Shown one piece after another: positions 49,366 to 60,170 of a stretch of DNA of 64,000 nt. The DNA is from Sympetrum striolatum (lineage: Eukaryota > Arthropoda > Insecta > Odonata > Libellulidae). The stretch covers positions 73,756,113-73,820,112 of the forward strand of contig OX388352.1 of assembly GCA_947579665.1 (NCBI GenBank), written 5' to 3'. Below the pieces are notes generated by a model. That model searched no databases. It was not told where the DNA came from and worked only from the letters and a program-made list of their open reading frames with translations. The translations under genes and the position numbers were made by a program. Position 1 is the stretch's first letter, and each line of letters starts with the position of its first letter.

Positions 49366-50212
49366 TAATAACAATGACTTAAGTGATAACAACATCGTGA
49401 AACTGCGTGATATAAGACGATGCAATTTTCGTAAAATTAAAGATTCGTTGATAAAATCACTTGTGAAATAAAACGCTATGAAATGTCTTTCCAAGGTGAC
49501 CGCAGTAACACTAATGAAATCGGTAACGTTAATTCGTGGAAAGACACTTCGGAAACGAGAAACTTGGTAGTTTTCATAAAATTCAATATTCAAAAGATAG
49601 AAATCTAAGCACTTGAATCTTCTGGTTCAGACAAAAACAAACGTTCAGAAATACATAGGATGAGGTGGAGGAAATGATAGGCCGTTAGTAGCGATGGGAG
49701 TACCGATTCACCAGTGGGAATCGCTCAATGAGCTACAATAGTTCACTTAAGTGAACTTTAAAATCGAGCGATTCATTTGTGTTGAGGGAGTTGCATAATT
49801 ACAAGGGAAGTAGCAAAAAAGAATGGCATCGTAAAGTGATCGATATTGAATGATTCCCAATATTTGCCTTATAGGCATTAAACATTGCATATATTGACCC
49901 CAATGTTATTATAGATAACAGCAGGGCTTTTTTCTGACGTAACACGGTGAAACTGCGTTTGGACACTTTTTTCAGTTGATGTAAATTGCCTCAAACTAAT
50001 TTAGTCAGCAATACGAAATTTTAGCAGGTGCAGTCCTTGATTATGTATTTATGAAGTGCGATTTTAGTAACCCTCCAGGCATTAAGTTATGAATGCGTTC
50101 AGTTCCACCACCTTTTTTCTAGATAAAATGCCCTGGATGACACAGTAATGATTTATATTCGAATTCCACTTAACACGTCCCAAAACAACTTTTTTTAGAT
50201 CGTAATCACTTT

Positions 50213-50343
50213 GAGTCGTAGTAGTATTATTAAAAGTGCTTCGACAGCTTAGGTCATTTTGCACATTGGCTCCTACCGGGAATCGAACCCGGGACTCCTA
50301 TCCACAAAGGCAAACGCGCTGTCCATATGACTATCCGGGAGCC
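50213..50343 (-). mobile_element. tRNA-derived SINE, copy 3 (complete head)
   Basis: Minus strand 50343-50268 is a 76-nt tRNA-like head. Its ends pair as an acceptor stem (GGCTCC/GGAGCC), with an A-box-like TAGTCATATGGACA and a B box in CCCGGGTTCGATTCCCGG. The body AATGTGCAAAATGACCTAAG, then CTGTCGAAGCACTTTTAATA follows, ending in a TAC/TAT-rich tail. It is the most complete of four copies. It is not called a functional tRNA because the same head and body recur elsewhere. Confidence 0.88.
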
Positions 50344-50438
50344 TCACTTCGATTCTTTTATTTTTATTGTCAGTGGATTTATTATACCTTCCTATTGTTT
50401 GTACTCATTGTCAAACGTAAGCGGTTTCTCCTTTGTCC

Positions 50439-50702
50439 CTTATCCTTTTGCAAAATGAAGGAGATAATTGGTACTTTTTCCACAAAAAAATTTTTATTTG
50501 TACTACCGGTTTCAACGGAGAACCGTCATCTTCAGGTGATGACGTTGCTCCGTTGATCTTCAGAAGATGACGGTCCTCCGTTGAAACCGGTAGTACAAAT
50601 AAAACATTTTTTGTGGAAAAAGTACCAATTATCTCCTTCATTTTGCATGGTGGATTTCCACCATATCTCGCCCGATTCTATGAATTTTATTCTTATCCTT
50701 TT
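50439..50702. mobile_element. Penelope-like tail palindrome, 242 bp, with 11-bp target duplication
   Basis: CTTATCCTTTT occurs at 50439-50449 and 50692-50702. Between them two copies of the Penelope tail face each other: ATGAAGGAGATAATTGGTAC with TTTTTCCAC and CTACCGGTTTCAACGGAGAA on the left, and the complementary series on the right, then a unique right end (TGGATTTCCACCATATCTCG). No coding part remains. The spacer is GGTGATGACGTTGCTCCGTT-like. Confidence 0.85.
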
Positions 50703-51135
50703 ACCCAGCTATGATACTCATCGAGTACGACGGCTCGCATTCTCTCGTTCTCTTTCTTTCTCCAGACAAAACATAAACATCTAAACGATTTACAGATTAC
50801 TCATCGGCACCTAACTTCGAGTGAGGCGGCAGGGATGAATTTGCGTTCGTACACTACCCCGCCCGCTTCGTCGGTGACGGATGTATGTTCTGTTTCTCAG
50901 TCTTATGTTGCATCATAATGTAGATAATACCACACCTATACATATGACTCAACATATAAGTATCCAGCAGTCTCTGCGAAGCACGACTTTAAAGTAACTT
51001 ATAATTCCATTCCGGCTAGTCATATGATAACTATGTATTGTGAAGTCACTTGAATATGACCTTCATGTTTTTACCATCAATGCCTACGAACAGCTTTCTT
51101 AATATTCTCATAATAATTAATTCTCTAATATTCTC

Positions 51136-51236
51136 ACTGATTGTTGGTTTTTCCTTGCTTCTTGTTATTTCGTCAACTGTAATTGGCCTCGTGCTGTTTT
51201 TGATAGTTAATGATAAATATATTAATAAATATAGTT
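51136..51236 (+). mobile_element. LINE/SINE tail B, copy 2
   Basis: Nearly identical to 38094-38187 over CTGATTGTTGGTTTTTCCTT to GGCCTCGTGCTGTTT. It then ends in a TAAATATATTAATAAATATA tail. It lies inside the putative hAT-like element. Confidence 0.7.
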
Positions 51237-51479
51237 AATTATCTCTTCATGGCTGTTATATCATAAAATTAGGCTCGATTTTGGATATACCTTGTGAACT
51301 GAAGGTGGAGTCTGTGGCAAACTAGACAGCTACTTCAGAATAATTTTCGGTGAACTAGTGATTGATTTTGTTCGGAGCGATTCACTGACTAAAGCATGAA
51401 CTAGTTCACCAGAAGGAATCGCTCAATTTGAGCGATTCACCGATGCACAACACATCTCTAGTTGTTAGGTGAATTTTTG

Positions 51480-52800
51480 AATAGTATCGATTTGAAACGA
51501 ATATACACGACCAAAATAAAAATATCTGGATTTACTTTACTTTCTTTTGGTACTTTATTCGACTTCGTGGGACCACTATTTCCAACTTTGTCTGCAAAAA
51601 ATTAAGACTGTAAACGGTAAAAAAGAAGTGCGAAATGAAGGAATAGATTGGTGTTTTTCCACAAAAATTGTTAATAGTACAATCGGTTTCAACGGAGAAC
51701 CGCCATCTTCAGATACAAGTTAAAAAAATCAAACAAATATATATACAAACCAGGAAAGGGAGAAGAGGGGAGAGGGGGAGAGGGGAAGAGGGGAGTGGAG
51801 GAGAGGGTGAAGTAAGTGCGCATGGGGAAGATCAGGAGGGTGCGCGCGGAAGTAGGGGTAAAGGGACATTATCAGTGGGGGGGGAGGAAAGGACGGATCA
51901 GCGGTGAATGAAAAGGGTAAAGGAACTCGTTAAGCACGGAAAAACCAGGTGAAATTGTATGGGAAAGGATATCTAGTTGTTCCAAGAAGTTTAGACGATG
52001 GCCTTTATTACAAATGTGCAGAATATCGGGATTAAAATCGGCAGCATGGTTGGATTCTAGGAGATGTTTTGCGGAATGGGACTTCTTTGAATTATTTGCA
52101 AAGGATCTTTCATGCTCTTTTGTTCTGATGGAGAAACAGCGGGAAGTCTGCCGGACGAATACAGCGTCACTTAAGTCACTTAATGGCACTTAAGTCTGTA
52201 AATCCCAGCTTTGGAATGAAGGTTGTGAATGTCTTTTCTATTACAAAATATTTTTCCCAAATTCAAAGAGGATTTGAAAGAAGGTCTGATAGTGTTTTTG
52301 GGGAAATGATTGGCCTTATTTTGGAAAAATTACCAATTTATTCCTTCATTTCGCATGATGGGTTTACACAATATCTCGCCCGATTCGGTAAAAAAGAACT
52401 TAACGTGCATTTCTTACGGAGAATATTTGCCCTGACCAAGCGTCGAACCAGGGATAATCTTCGAAGATGTCTCGGTAGATTTCGACTTCCAGCGATCCCT
52501 TTTATTTAACTCTTTAATTCGCCAGGAAGTTCCTAAAAAAATTTCCGAGAATCACCGCAATGCATTCTTATGGAAGAAAGCGTGATTTTGGGGCCATCTG
52601 GTATCGAACCCATGATAGCTACGATCAAAGTCTGAATTATTCTGACAGTTACACGCCGTAGTAGGTCGTAATAATTTCAAGTCAATGACACTTATGAAAC
52701 ACGTTTGGGGTGTAACATATATATAGGTCTGTAAGTCCGAAGAATTAGCTGTATACAATAGATTTCTTTTTCGTACCTGAAGAAGCAAGCACACTGGCGA
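51480..52800 (+). repeat. Monomer family M, plus-orientation copy split by a Penelope insertion
   Basis: Left part 51480-51627 matches 23250-23370 (TTTCTTTTGGTACTTTATTC, then GACTTCGTGGGACCACTATT and GTAAACGGTAAAAAA). Right part 52399-52800 continues the match (GGAGAATATTTGCCCTGA, GCGTCGAACCAGGGATAAT) and includes another TATCGAACCCATGA motif. The Penelope element at 51628-52385 interrupts it. Confidence 0.75.
51628..52385 (-). mobile_element. Penelope-like element with GIY-YIG endonuclease fragment, 13-bp target duplication
   Basis: CGGTAAAAAAGAA lies at 51615-51627 and 52386-52398. Inside, the minus strand (about 52175-51872) encodes the C-terminal endonuclease: DAVFVRQTSRCFSIRTKEHE, KSHSAKHLLESNHAADFNPD and HICNKGHRLNFLEQLDILSH. 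This is the GIY-YIG domain pattern (normally DA.YVGQT.R....R..EH), but the YVG is FVR, so the glycine is lost. The 3' UTR is a pyrimidine-rich run followed by the tail. The same tail sequence is present inverted at the right end (TTCCTTCATTTCGCATGATG). The copy is 5'-truncated and lacks reverse transcriptase. Confidence 0.85.
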
Positions 52801-55769
52801 AACCTGTCGTGAATGCAGTTTTACGTGGGAATAACATACTTATTTATTTCAAAGAAAAATGGAGACAGAGTTAGGTTCAATCTCTTTCCAAATAACTATT
52901 TCACGGCAAGTGAACAATTACCGAGTGGACTCGACGAGCGTTCCCACAGCATAGAATTTCGGTGATGCAAAGACAGAAAATTTGTTGGTTTAACGAAAAT
53001 TGGCATTTTAAAAAATACCTTTTGTAGTTTCGGTAAATATCTTCGATCCAACATCATTCGACAAAAGCCTTGGGAGGCTTTTTTTCCCCTTTCCCTCTCA
53101 ATTTAGTTGAGCCATGAAAGTCGAGATTTTTTAAATGTTGAGAATACTCATCGGAACTACTGAGGGAGCAAATTGGGAAATGAGAGCTGTAAATATTTTG
53201 AATAAGAATAAATTATTGCGTGATAAAACCTGAATTGCGAAAATTGTGCATGTGGTAAATTCTGTCTCCCACAAAGCAGATCCCGGTTCGATTACTATAA
53301 TAAAATATGTAAATATGGAAACTGATGAGAAAAATTATCGTAGGCGAATTGAAGCAATAAAAAAGAAACATACAGCAAGCCACAAGCATACGCCCATTTT
53401 TTGTCTGAATTATTAGAAAGAAAGAAGATAGTCCCAAACAAGAGATGAAAATCTTTAGAATTCCAACGATTTAACCCTAATAATATACGAAATATCTCGC
53501 AAAATAATGCAGATAAATGATTTAATATTTGAGAAATATGTTACACTTGGAGATCCGGCGATAGATAGATAGATCCGGCGGATAAGAGCTTACGCACGAC
53601 ACACTAGCGTTCGGCAAATATCCGATATAGATTCTTACTGTAAAAAATGAGAGAAAAAAAGGAATAACATCATCAGCGGGCTGATGACATTTACTAATGG
53701 GTTGAATTTTGCAGCTGTATCTAGTTCTGTAGTTAGGGCAAAGAAACATACAAAAGGTCCATCGTATCCCAGTGAATCGAATGCTTTTCATCCCTCATTT
53801 GGTAAAGGATTGCGGATAAAGACTTTACTAGTCTCAGAATTTTTCATGGCTGTGACAATATGAAAGCCCCCGAGAATAAAGTAATTAATTTCGGTAACTC
53901 CTTATTGAATACTGCGAAAAAGTTTTTTTTCATAGTAACATAGTGCTGTACTCACGTGAATATATTCCGTTCATAGCATACTGGTTCAGAGAAGAAAGCA
54001 AGGGCAAATCCTACCAATCATCATTCCTTCAACATGGGTGGAGAGGTTGAGCTTAAACTCGCTTTCGAGCTTACTTCCCGACAGGTAGACATACATACCT
54101 ACGCATCTAATTCAGTGATGTTTAGTGGTGTGATTGTGCAAGTACGAAACATAAGCATAAATTGCTCCAAACGTGCCCACTAAGGCTCTGTTTACCAGGG
54201 TTCCAGTGATTGTCGCAGCCCGACCCGTCAACGCGAAGACGCCGACAAACCCCCGTCACAAATCAACAGTGGGAACGAAGGCATTCCCATCCGAAGGCAG
54301 GTGTTCCTCGAAATATTTTCTCCGTGGCATCGTCACCGCTCGTGAGTGAGAGGATAAGGCCAGAGGGCTGAGCCTTCGGAAGCCATTGCGGGAATGGTAT
54401 GAATGGCAATACAACTCGAAAGGTCACGGAAGAAAGTCTTCGGCGTCGAAAAAGTTAATGACCCATTGCAGACGAGTCCCACGCACTCGCCTACCTTTCA
54501 TTCCACTTTCTCGTCTCGAAAGTGTTGTATCATATGAAGGGGAACGCCGAAAACCGCACCACGTACGAACAGAAACACGCGACAGAGTGGGGAAAAAGTA
54601 CCATTTTCCCTTCTATAGGCGATGGGAAGGAGGTCAAGTCCACAGTCCGGCAGGTGCCAACAGGTGAGGTGCGGTGAGGGCGAATTCAAAGGGTATCGTC
54701 CAAATCAAGCGAGCGAAAACTTCATAAAGCGAAATAATGCCTACGAAGGGGTCACTGTCAGAATTAGACTTTAAGGAAGGGACGATCTTAGAGGGAGATG
54801 CGACGCAATAGAATGCTAAATAATAATGCGTTTTCCTTTAAACACTGGATGTAGACTTGCGCAAAAAATGTTTGTTCAACTTTACTGCACAAGAAATTGT
54901 ATAGAGAAGGTTGCGTGCTAATTAGAGTAGAAATTAGCCATCTTATTTCAAATCTATAAAGAAGGAAATGTAAAAACCGCGTCTTTGACAATTTTGAAGT
55001 AGCTCTTTATTTACAATGCAACTCTATTGGTTCCTATATAAATATATTTTTCTCTCTAATAGCTATGGGCTGCTCTTCGTTCAATGCGGCCTCAGTTGCT
55101 GCTGCAATTACTAGTATTTTGCAAATAATGTATCTTTATATAGAGAGTAAAACCAAGACTATTGGTTAGTGGAACTTATAGAAATTAACGTTATTAAAGA
55201 CGTGCACAGGAAGTTCGGCAAAACTATTGAACTTTGAGTCTAACAAGTCGATTCCCGTATTGATACCGCATACTTTTCCTTTCTTCGAATAAATTCTTCT
55301 CGGAGAGCTCCACCAAGTCAGATGTGTGTCAAAACACATTTGACCTGGTGGAGGTCCCGAGAAGAATGTATCCAAATCTCACAAAAGGAAAGACTCAAAT
55401 CTTACATTTTCTTTTCTTCGTTTCCTCCCAGTTGAGAGGATATAGCCAATATCACATGTTAGGAAGAAGGTACGACATATTCGTGTAGCAAGGACCATAC
55501 AATGAAAATTTACATATTCATGTACACTATAGAGGTATTACTTTTCACATGCATTTAATTATAATTATTTCCTTAAAATTCATTTTCCACGTCTTTTACA
55601 TCCAAGATGGCTCACAAGCAAGGAGAAAGTGGCACAGCGAACATTTGCAACAGAAGGAGGAGAGAATCTGAGAAGAAGGGAGGAGTTCCATCTTTTAGAT
55701 GCCTAAAATCTATACCAAAATATTTACATATGCACCCTAAAAGCCGCCTTTCGAGGTGTGACAGTTTTT
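52801..55769. other. Unassigned region
   Basis: No recognised exon. 54190-54690 is GC-richer than the surroundings. It has splice-donor-like sites on both strands (CCAACAG/GTGAGG on plus near 54662; CCCTG/GTAAAC on minus near 54198), so it may hold a 5' UTR exon or CpG-rich promoter, but nothing proves it. Confidence 0.35.
55293..55367. repeat. Imperfect 35-bp inverted repeat (foldback)
   Basis: ATTCTTCTCGG then CTCCACCAAGTCAGATGTGT (55293-55327) is inverted at 55333-55367 with a few mismatches and a 5-nt loop. Confidence 0.85.
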
Positions 55770-56247
55770 TAGCTCACGAGGAAGCCGGAAAGGGGGAAGG
55801 TTAGAGAGAAATATTAGTGAGAGACTATTTCAGTAGCAATATGATGTATTCTGCGAGAAAAAATAGCTCAGGCGATAAATTATATCTAAATATATGTATT
55901 CGCCACCAAAGATTAAGCATTACGAATATAGAGCTACGAAATAATGGCTGGTAAAGAAAAGTTCAGGTAGAATAAAACGTCAGGAACTCTAGCTTCAAGA
56001 TCTAAAAATAATTTAGGAAAGTAAGTGGTTTATTTACAATGGGTAACAATGAGTTTTTACAATCAATTGTTAAACAAAATAAATACATGGTAAAAATGAA
56101 ATGGTAAATTTAGGGCCACCTCTCTCTTTCCCCGTCTACTGCAAATTTGCGGAGGAGAAATCAGTACATTGGTCCACTCTCTTTTTAGATTTTTTTAAAA
56201 GATTGATGCTCTTCCCAGCTAAATATATATATATATATATTTATATA

Positions 56248-56304
<57 letters not shown>

Positions 56305-56412
56305 TTTAAAACATTTCCTTTGAAAACGATGTTCATTCCCAGTCTATATTTATCGAAAGCTTATAAAAACACATGGAATTGAATACTCGATATTATACGA
56401 GAGAATTTACAA
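55770..56412 (+). repeat. Dispersed repeat C, copy 1
   Basis: About 640 bp matching 59412-60170. It starts with CACGAGGAAGCCGGAAAGGG, passes through AATAAAACGTCAGGAACTCT and GGTAACAATGAGT, and ends near GAATACTCGATATT. It carries an (AT)n tract at 56222-56302 where copy 2 has (AAT)n. No protein is recognised. Confidence 0.85.
56222..56302. repeat. Interrupted (AT)n microsatellite
   Basis: About 80 bp of AT dinucleotides with a few TTT interruptions, inside dispersed repeat C copy 1. Confidence 0.97.
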
Positions 56413-57606
56413 CGACGACAGTAACGTGTATTTTTTTTAAGCCACTAGCCAGCGTGCTGTTAATAATAAGTAAAGTGTCTATAAGCAAAGCAATTCCCTC
56501 TCTTTTTACTTCGCAAAAGTAAACTTTTAAATACCAAACGTTTTCGGCAGTATGACGCAACACTCATTGTCATTAGCGGAAAAAAAGAGAAGAATTCATG
56601 AAGACATAGAACAAGGTAACATTCTCTGGAAATGACGGATGATATTTGTAATGAAATCAGTTGACGCATTCCGATGGGGAACTCCAAATGATTCGATTGT
56701 ATGTTCCCTGCATATGAACAGTCGGCGCCCAACCGTCGCCTTCACAACGCCTTAATTTATGCAATATTGGCAAGTGAAAATTAATTATTATTTAATATAA
56801 ATCGGCAATTACATCGTGCACATATGCGTCTATATTGAAATTTGAAGGAAAATACTTTCCTCATTTTCTTCAATATACAACTTAATCTTCTGCAATTAAA
56901 TTTCAGCTTCGTACCGTCGGGACATTCATTAAATTTTTCACTAACATTGATTGAAATACAAAATGGTTAGGCACGCTATTGAAGTGCGATAGGATACTAA
57001 ATCTGTAACAGTAAACCGTCATCGAAATCTTTCAATTCTCGTGTAGCCGCAAAAACCAACAACGCTAATTTTTTCGCTGTATTTAAAATTATTCCGGGAC
57101 TTGGAGACCAATGGGCAACAATTTTTCCGGAATGAATTTTTACGTGGAGGGTATTTCTAAGACATTGCCATTAATGCTACGTGAAAAATGTGTGAAACAG
57201 TGTTGGTCCTCTTTGTGAGTTTCCAACTATTCGCTCACCCTCTCTTAAATATCAGCTTCCCGCGTCCCTGCTACTTTGAAACTGCTGTTTCCAAAAGATT
57301 TGGGTTCTATCACTATATTCCGTTCACTACTGCTACTGTGAATTCAAGCGAAAAATTACAAGCAGTAGCAGCCTATATTCTCCTCAGTTTCCGAACTATT
57401 CGAGTGTGCTTCAGCGTCGCAACTGTCGGCGCACCTGAGAATATACGTAAGACGACATTGGAAATACCATCCGTAGAATGAAAATTGCGTACGCACACCG
57501 AGGAAAGTTAGAAATAAAACGAGTGGAAAGGTATTTGGACAATTTACGTGCAACAGGTGCACAAGGCTAGATTGAAAATTTCCCTTCGATTATAACTTAC
57601 AAACCA
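56413..57606. other. Unassigned region
   Basis: No exon, repeat or RNA gene recognised. Confidence 0.4.
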
Positions 57607-57786
57607 TCCTCATCCTAATATTGCATTCTTGATTGAATTGTGCGAAAGGTGAACGTATTAATAATGCCTGAACATTCAACCTCAGTTCATTCAATCCTCA
57701 TGTCATTCAATCCTCATCCTAATATTGCATTCTTGATTGAATTGTGCGAAAGGTGAACGTATTAATAATGCCTGAACATTCAACCT
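57607..57786. repeat. Direct duplication, 76-bp identical copies at 104-bp spacing
   Basis: 57607-57682 and 57711-57786 are identical (start TCCTCATCCTAATATTGCAT, end CATTCAACCT). The intervening 28 bp also contain CATTCAATCCTCAT, suggesting a recent slippage or tandem duplication. Confidence 0.95.
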
Positions 57787-57796
57787 AGTTGTTACG

Positions 57797-57816
57797 GAAA
57801 CCGGTTAACCGGTTTC
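57797..57816. promoter_or_regulatory. 20-bp perfect palindrome with two Grainyhead-type sites
   Basis: GAAACCGGTTAACCGGTTTC is a perfect palindrome. AACCGGTT is the consensus palindromic site for Grainyhead-family transcription factors, and two copies lie back to back here. Function is inferred only from the motif. Confidence 0.4.
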
Positions 57817-58301
57817 TCCGTTCCCTTGCTAGCAGAAAAACTTACATCTACTCGGTTTAACGGTCATTTCAGAGAAAATATAGCATGCAGGAGTAAATCC
57901 GATTATTTAAAACATTTTTTTCCTGTGAAATGATGGAAAAAACTTTATTCTTTCTATAGTATGACTCCCATCTAAAAGTTTTCACTCTAAAGTTTGATTG
58001 CTATCCACAGTAAAAAACATATAATTACAATTTTCGGTGTTTTTATCCTTGGAAAGCATTGAATTTATTCACGATAGAAGATGTGTATCTACGTACTTAC
58101 AAGATGTTAAGACATTTGTTTTCGTCCTAAAGGGATATTACGTTGAATGCATGAGAAAATCAGAAAAAATTGCAGTTTCATTCCTAATACGGGTACTTAT
58201 TGATCTATCTTCTTCAAAGACGACTTCATACTGCAATACAAACTGGCTGGAATTTTTAGACTACCGAACATTCGCTAAATTCACATGATACGACTCCACT
58301 A

Positions 58302-58375
58302 TAACAATTACACCAATGTGCGAAATGACCTAAGCTGTAGAAGCACTTTTAACAATACTAATGCTAACAATTACA
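58302..58375 (+). mobile_element. tRNA-derived SINE, copy 4 (5'-truncated, 11-bp target duplication)
   Basis: TAACAATTACA at 58302-58312 and 58365-58375 flanks 52 bp of SINE body (CCAATGTGCGAAATGACCTA, AGCTGTAGAAGCACTTTTAA). The tRNA head is absent. Confidence 0.88.
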
Positions 58376-59411
58376 AAAGATAGGGTCGTATTTCTGAAAC
58401 TCACTTCCAAATAAAAGAATATCAAAATTAATATCCCTTGAATTATATTCCAAAAAGAGTAAATTTTCATAGCGGTTGAAGAAATAGATTTAGCATGAAA
58501 GTTAATATTTCTGGGCGAGCAGAAAAGAACAGAGCAAATAAACTGCGCAAGAAGCAAAAGACTGCTTCTAGATCAATTTTACACTTCTTATTATATCGAA
58601 TTTCTTCCACTTTCAAGCGATAAAACTTGCCTGTTTCCTTTTCCAGCTCCACTTTCGGTATCGAATCGATAATAGGAATATCCTAAAGGTAAAGCTTCAA
58701 TTCCCGCATATTTCTATTATTTTTACATCTAAATACGAATCAAATCACCATATATGTGAATTACAATATTTCCAATTATTCTAATATCTATAAATGTGAA
58801 TTCCAAACTTTTTTAAAAAGAATATGCGAGTAAACTATCAAAGAGTAAAGCAGCGAAAAAAGACGCAGGGAGACTTTCTTCGTCGATAGATCTCAAGTAA
58901 ATTTGGCCGCTTAATAAATCGTATGGCCACAAATAAAACCATCAGATCGCAACTAAGATTTGAACGACAAAAGTGAAATAAATTCGAATGCTGAGTAAAT
59001 CTAGAGAAAATTGTCCTTCTAATTGAACGAAATAAACGAGCCTCACGCGAGGGCACGAATTACAGAAAAAGATTCACTTAAAACAGAAAAGAGGCAGGCA
59101 GGAAAAATTATTAGCGTATTTCTATAGGATAGGAAAGAAATGACCATTGAAAACATCGCCGGGTAAAAAAGAGAAAAGGTTACACATGGGAAAAAGTCTT
59201 CTCAACATATCCGGACGAAAATATCATAAGCTCCTGTCCTAGGAGTTGGCCATTAGCCTAAGTAAATATATAGCTGAACATAAAGCGTACTAAGATATAT
59301 TTTACCATTGATTATACTAACAGGGGTGGACAATACTAAAATAGTAGAGGATAAAAAAGCAGGATACGATGAAAGAGATGGATAGGGAAAAGTGGCAAAG
59401 GTTGAGTCGAG

Positions 59412-60170
59412 TTTACGAGGAAGCTGGAAAAGGGGAAGGTTAGAGAGAAAGATTATCGAGGGACCATTTCACCAGAAATAAGATATATTCTGTGAGAAAA
59501 AAATAGCTTAGGCGATAAACCTTATCTAAATATATTTTACTTGGCTCCAAATATGAAGTATTACGAATAAACCAAATAGGTCAATATTAAAATATATTTA
59601 TTTCAGTATCATTGGCTATGTAATAATGGCCTGGTAAAGAAAAGTTAAGGTATAATAAAACGTCAGAAACTTTAGCTACAAGCTCTAAAAATAATATAGG
59701 AAAGAAAGCAGTTTATTTACAAGGGGTAACAATGAGTTATTTACAATAAATGGTAAAATGATAAGAAAAAATGGTGAAAATGAAACGGTAAATTTCTCTC
59801 TCCCCATCTTCCGCAAAGGAGGAGAAATCAGCACATTGGTCCACTCTCTTTTTAGATTTTCTTACCAGAATGATTCTCTTCTCATCCAAATATATACATG
59901 TACGTATCTTTTAATAATAATAATAATAATAATAATAAAAACTTCTCTAATGGAAACCCCAATTACATCCATTTCAATAATTATCACTATTTACAAATAC
60001 ACAAAACCATTTCCTGGCCAAAAAATCCGACAAGCCGGGATTCGTGGATTTTTAAAACACTTCCTTTGAAAACAATGCTCATTCCCGATTTATATTTATC
60101 GAAAAGTATGCTTATAAAAACACACGGAAATAAATACTCGATATTTTCTATGAGAAAATTCACAACCAAA
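59412..60170 (+). repeat. Dispersed repeat C, copy 2
   Basis: Matches 55770-56412 with diverged sequence and a ~50-bp insertion near 59575-59625 (or a deletion in the other copy). It contains (AAT)n at 59911-59938 at the position of the (AT)n in copy 1. Confidence 0.85.

Larger units (their letters stand above)
49681..51468. mobile_element. Putative hAT-like nonautonomous element (~1.77 kb) carrying nested insertions
   Basis: The left end TAGCGATGGG (49689) and the inverted right end TAGAGATGTG (ending 51460) match at 8 of 10 bases and fit the TAGNGATG pattern of hAT termini. Flanking octamers GCCGTTAG (49681-49688) and GTTGTTAG (51461-51468) match at 6 of 8. Subterminal GGAATCGCTCAAT..GAGC and AGCGATTCA motifs occur near both ends. 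There is no transposase ORF. Inside are a SINE, a Penelope tail palindrome and a LINE/SINE tail. The duplication is imperfect, so this is tentative. Confidence 0.5.

Noticed and set aside
50268..50343. A functional tRNA gene on the minus strand.
   Set aside because: The 76-nt head is followed by a body shared with three other dispersed copies, so it is a SINE head. The anticodon arm is not convincing.
57188..57481. 97-codon plus-strand open frame with a hydrophobic start.
   Set aside because: No recognisable motif, no splice or promoter support; consistent with chance.
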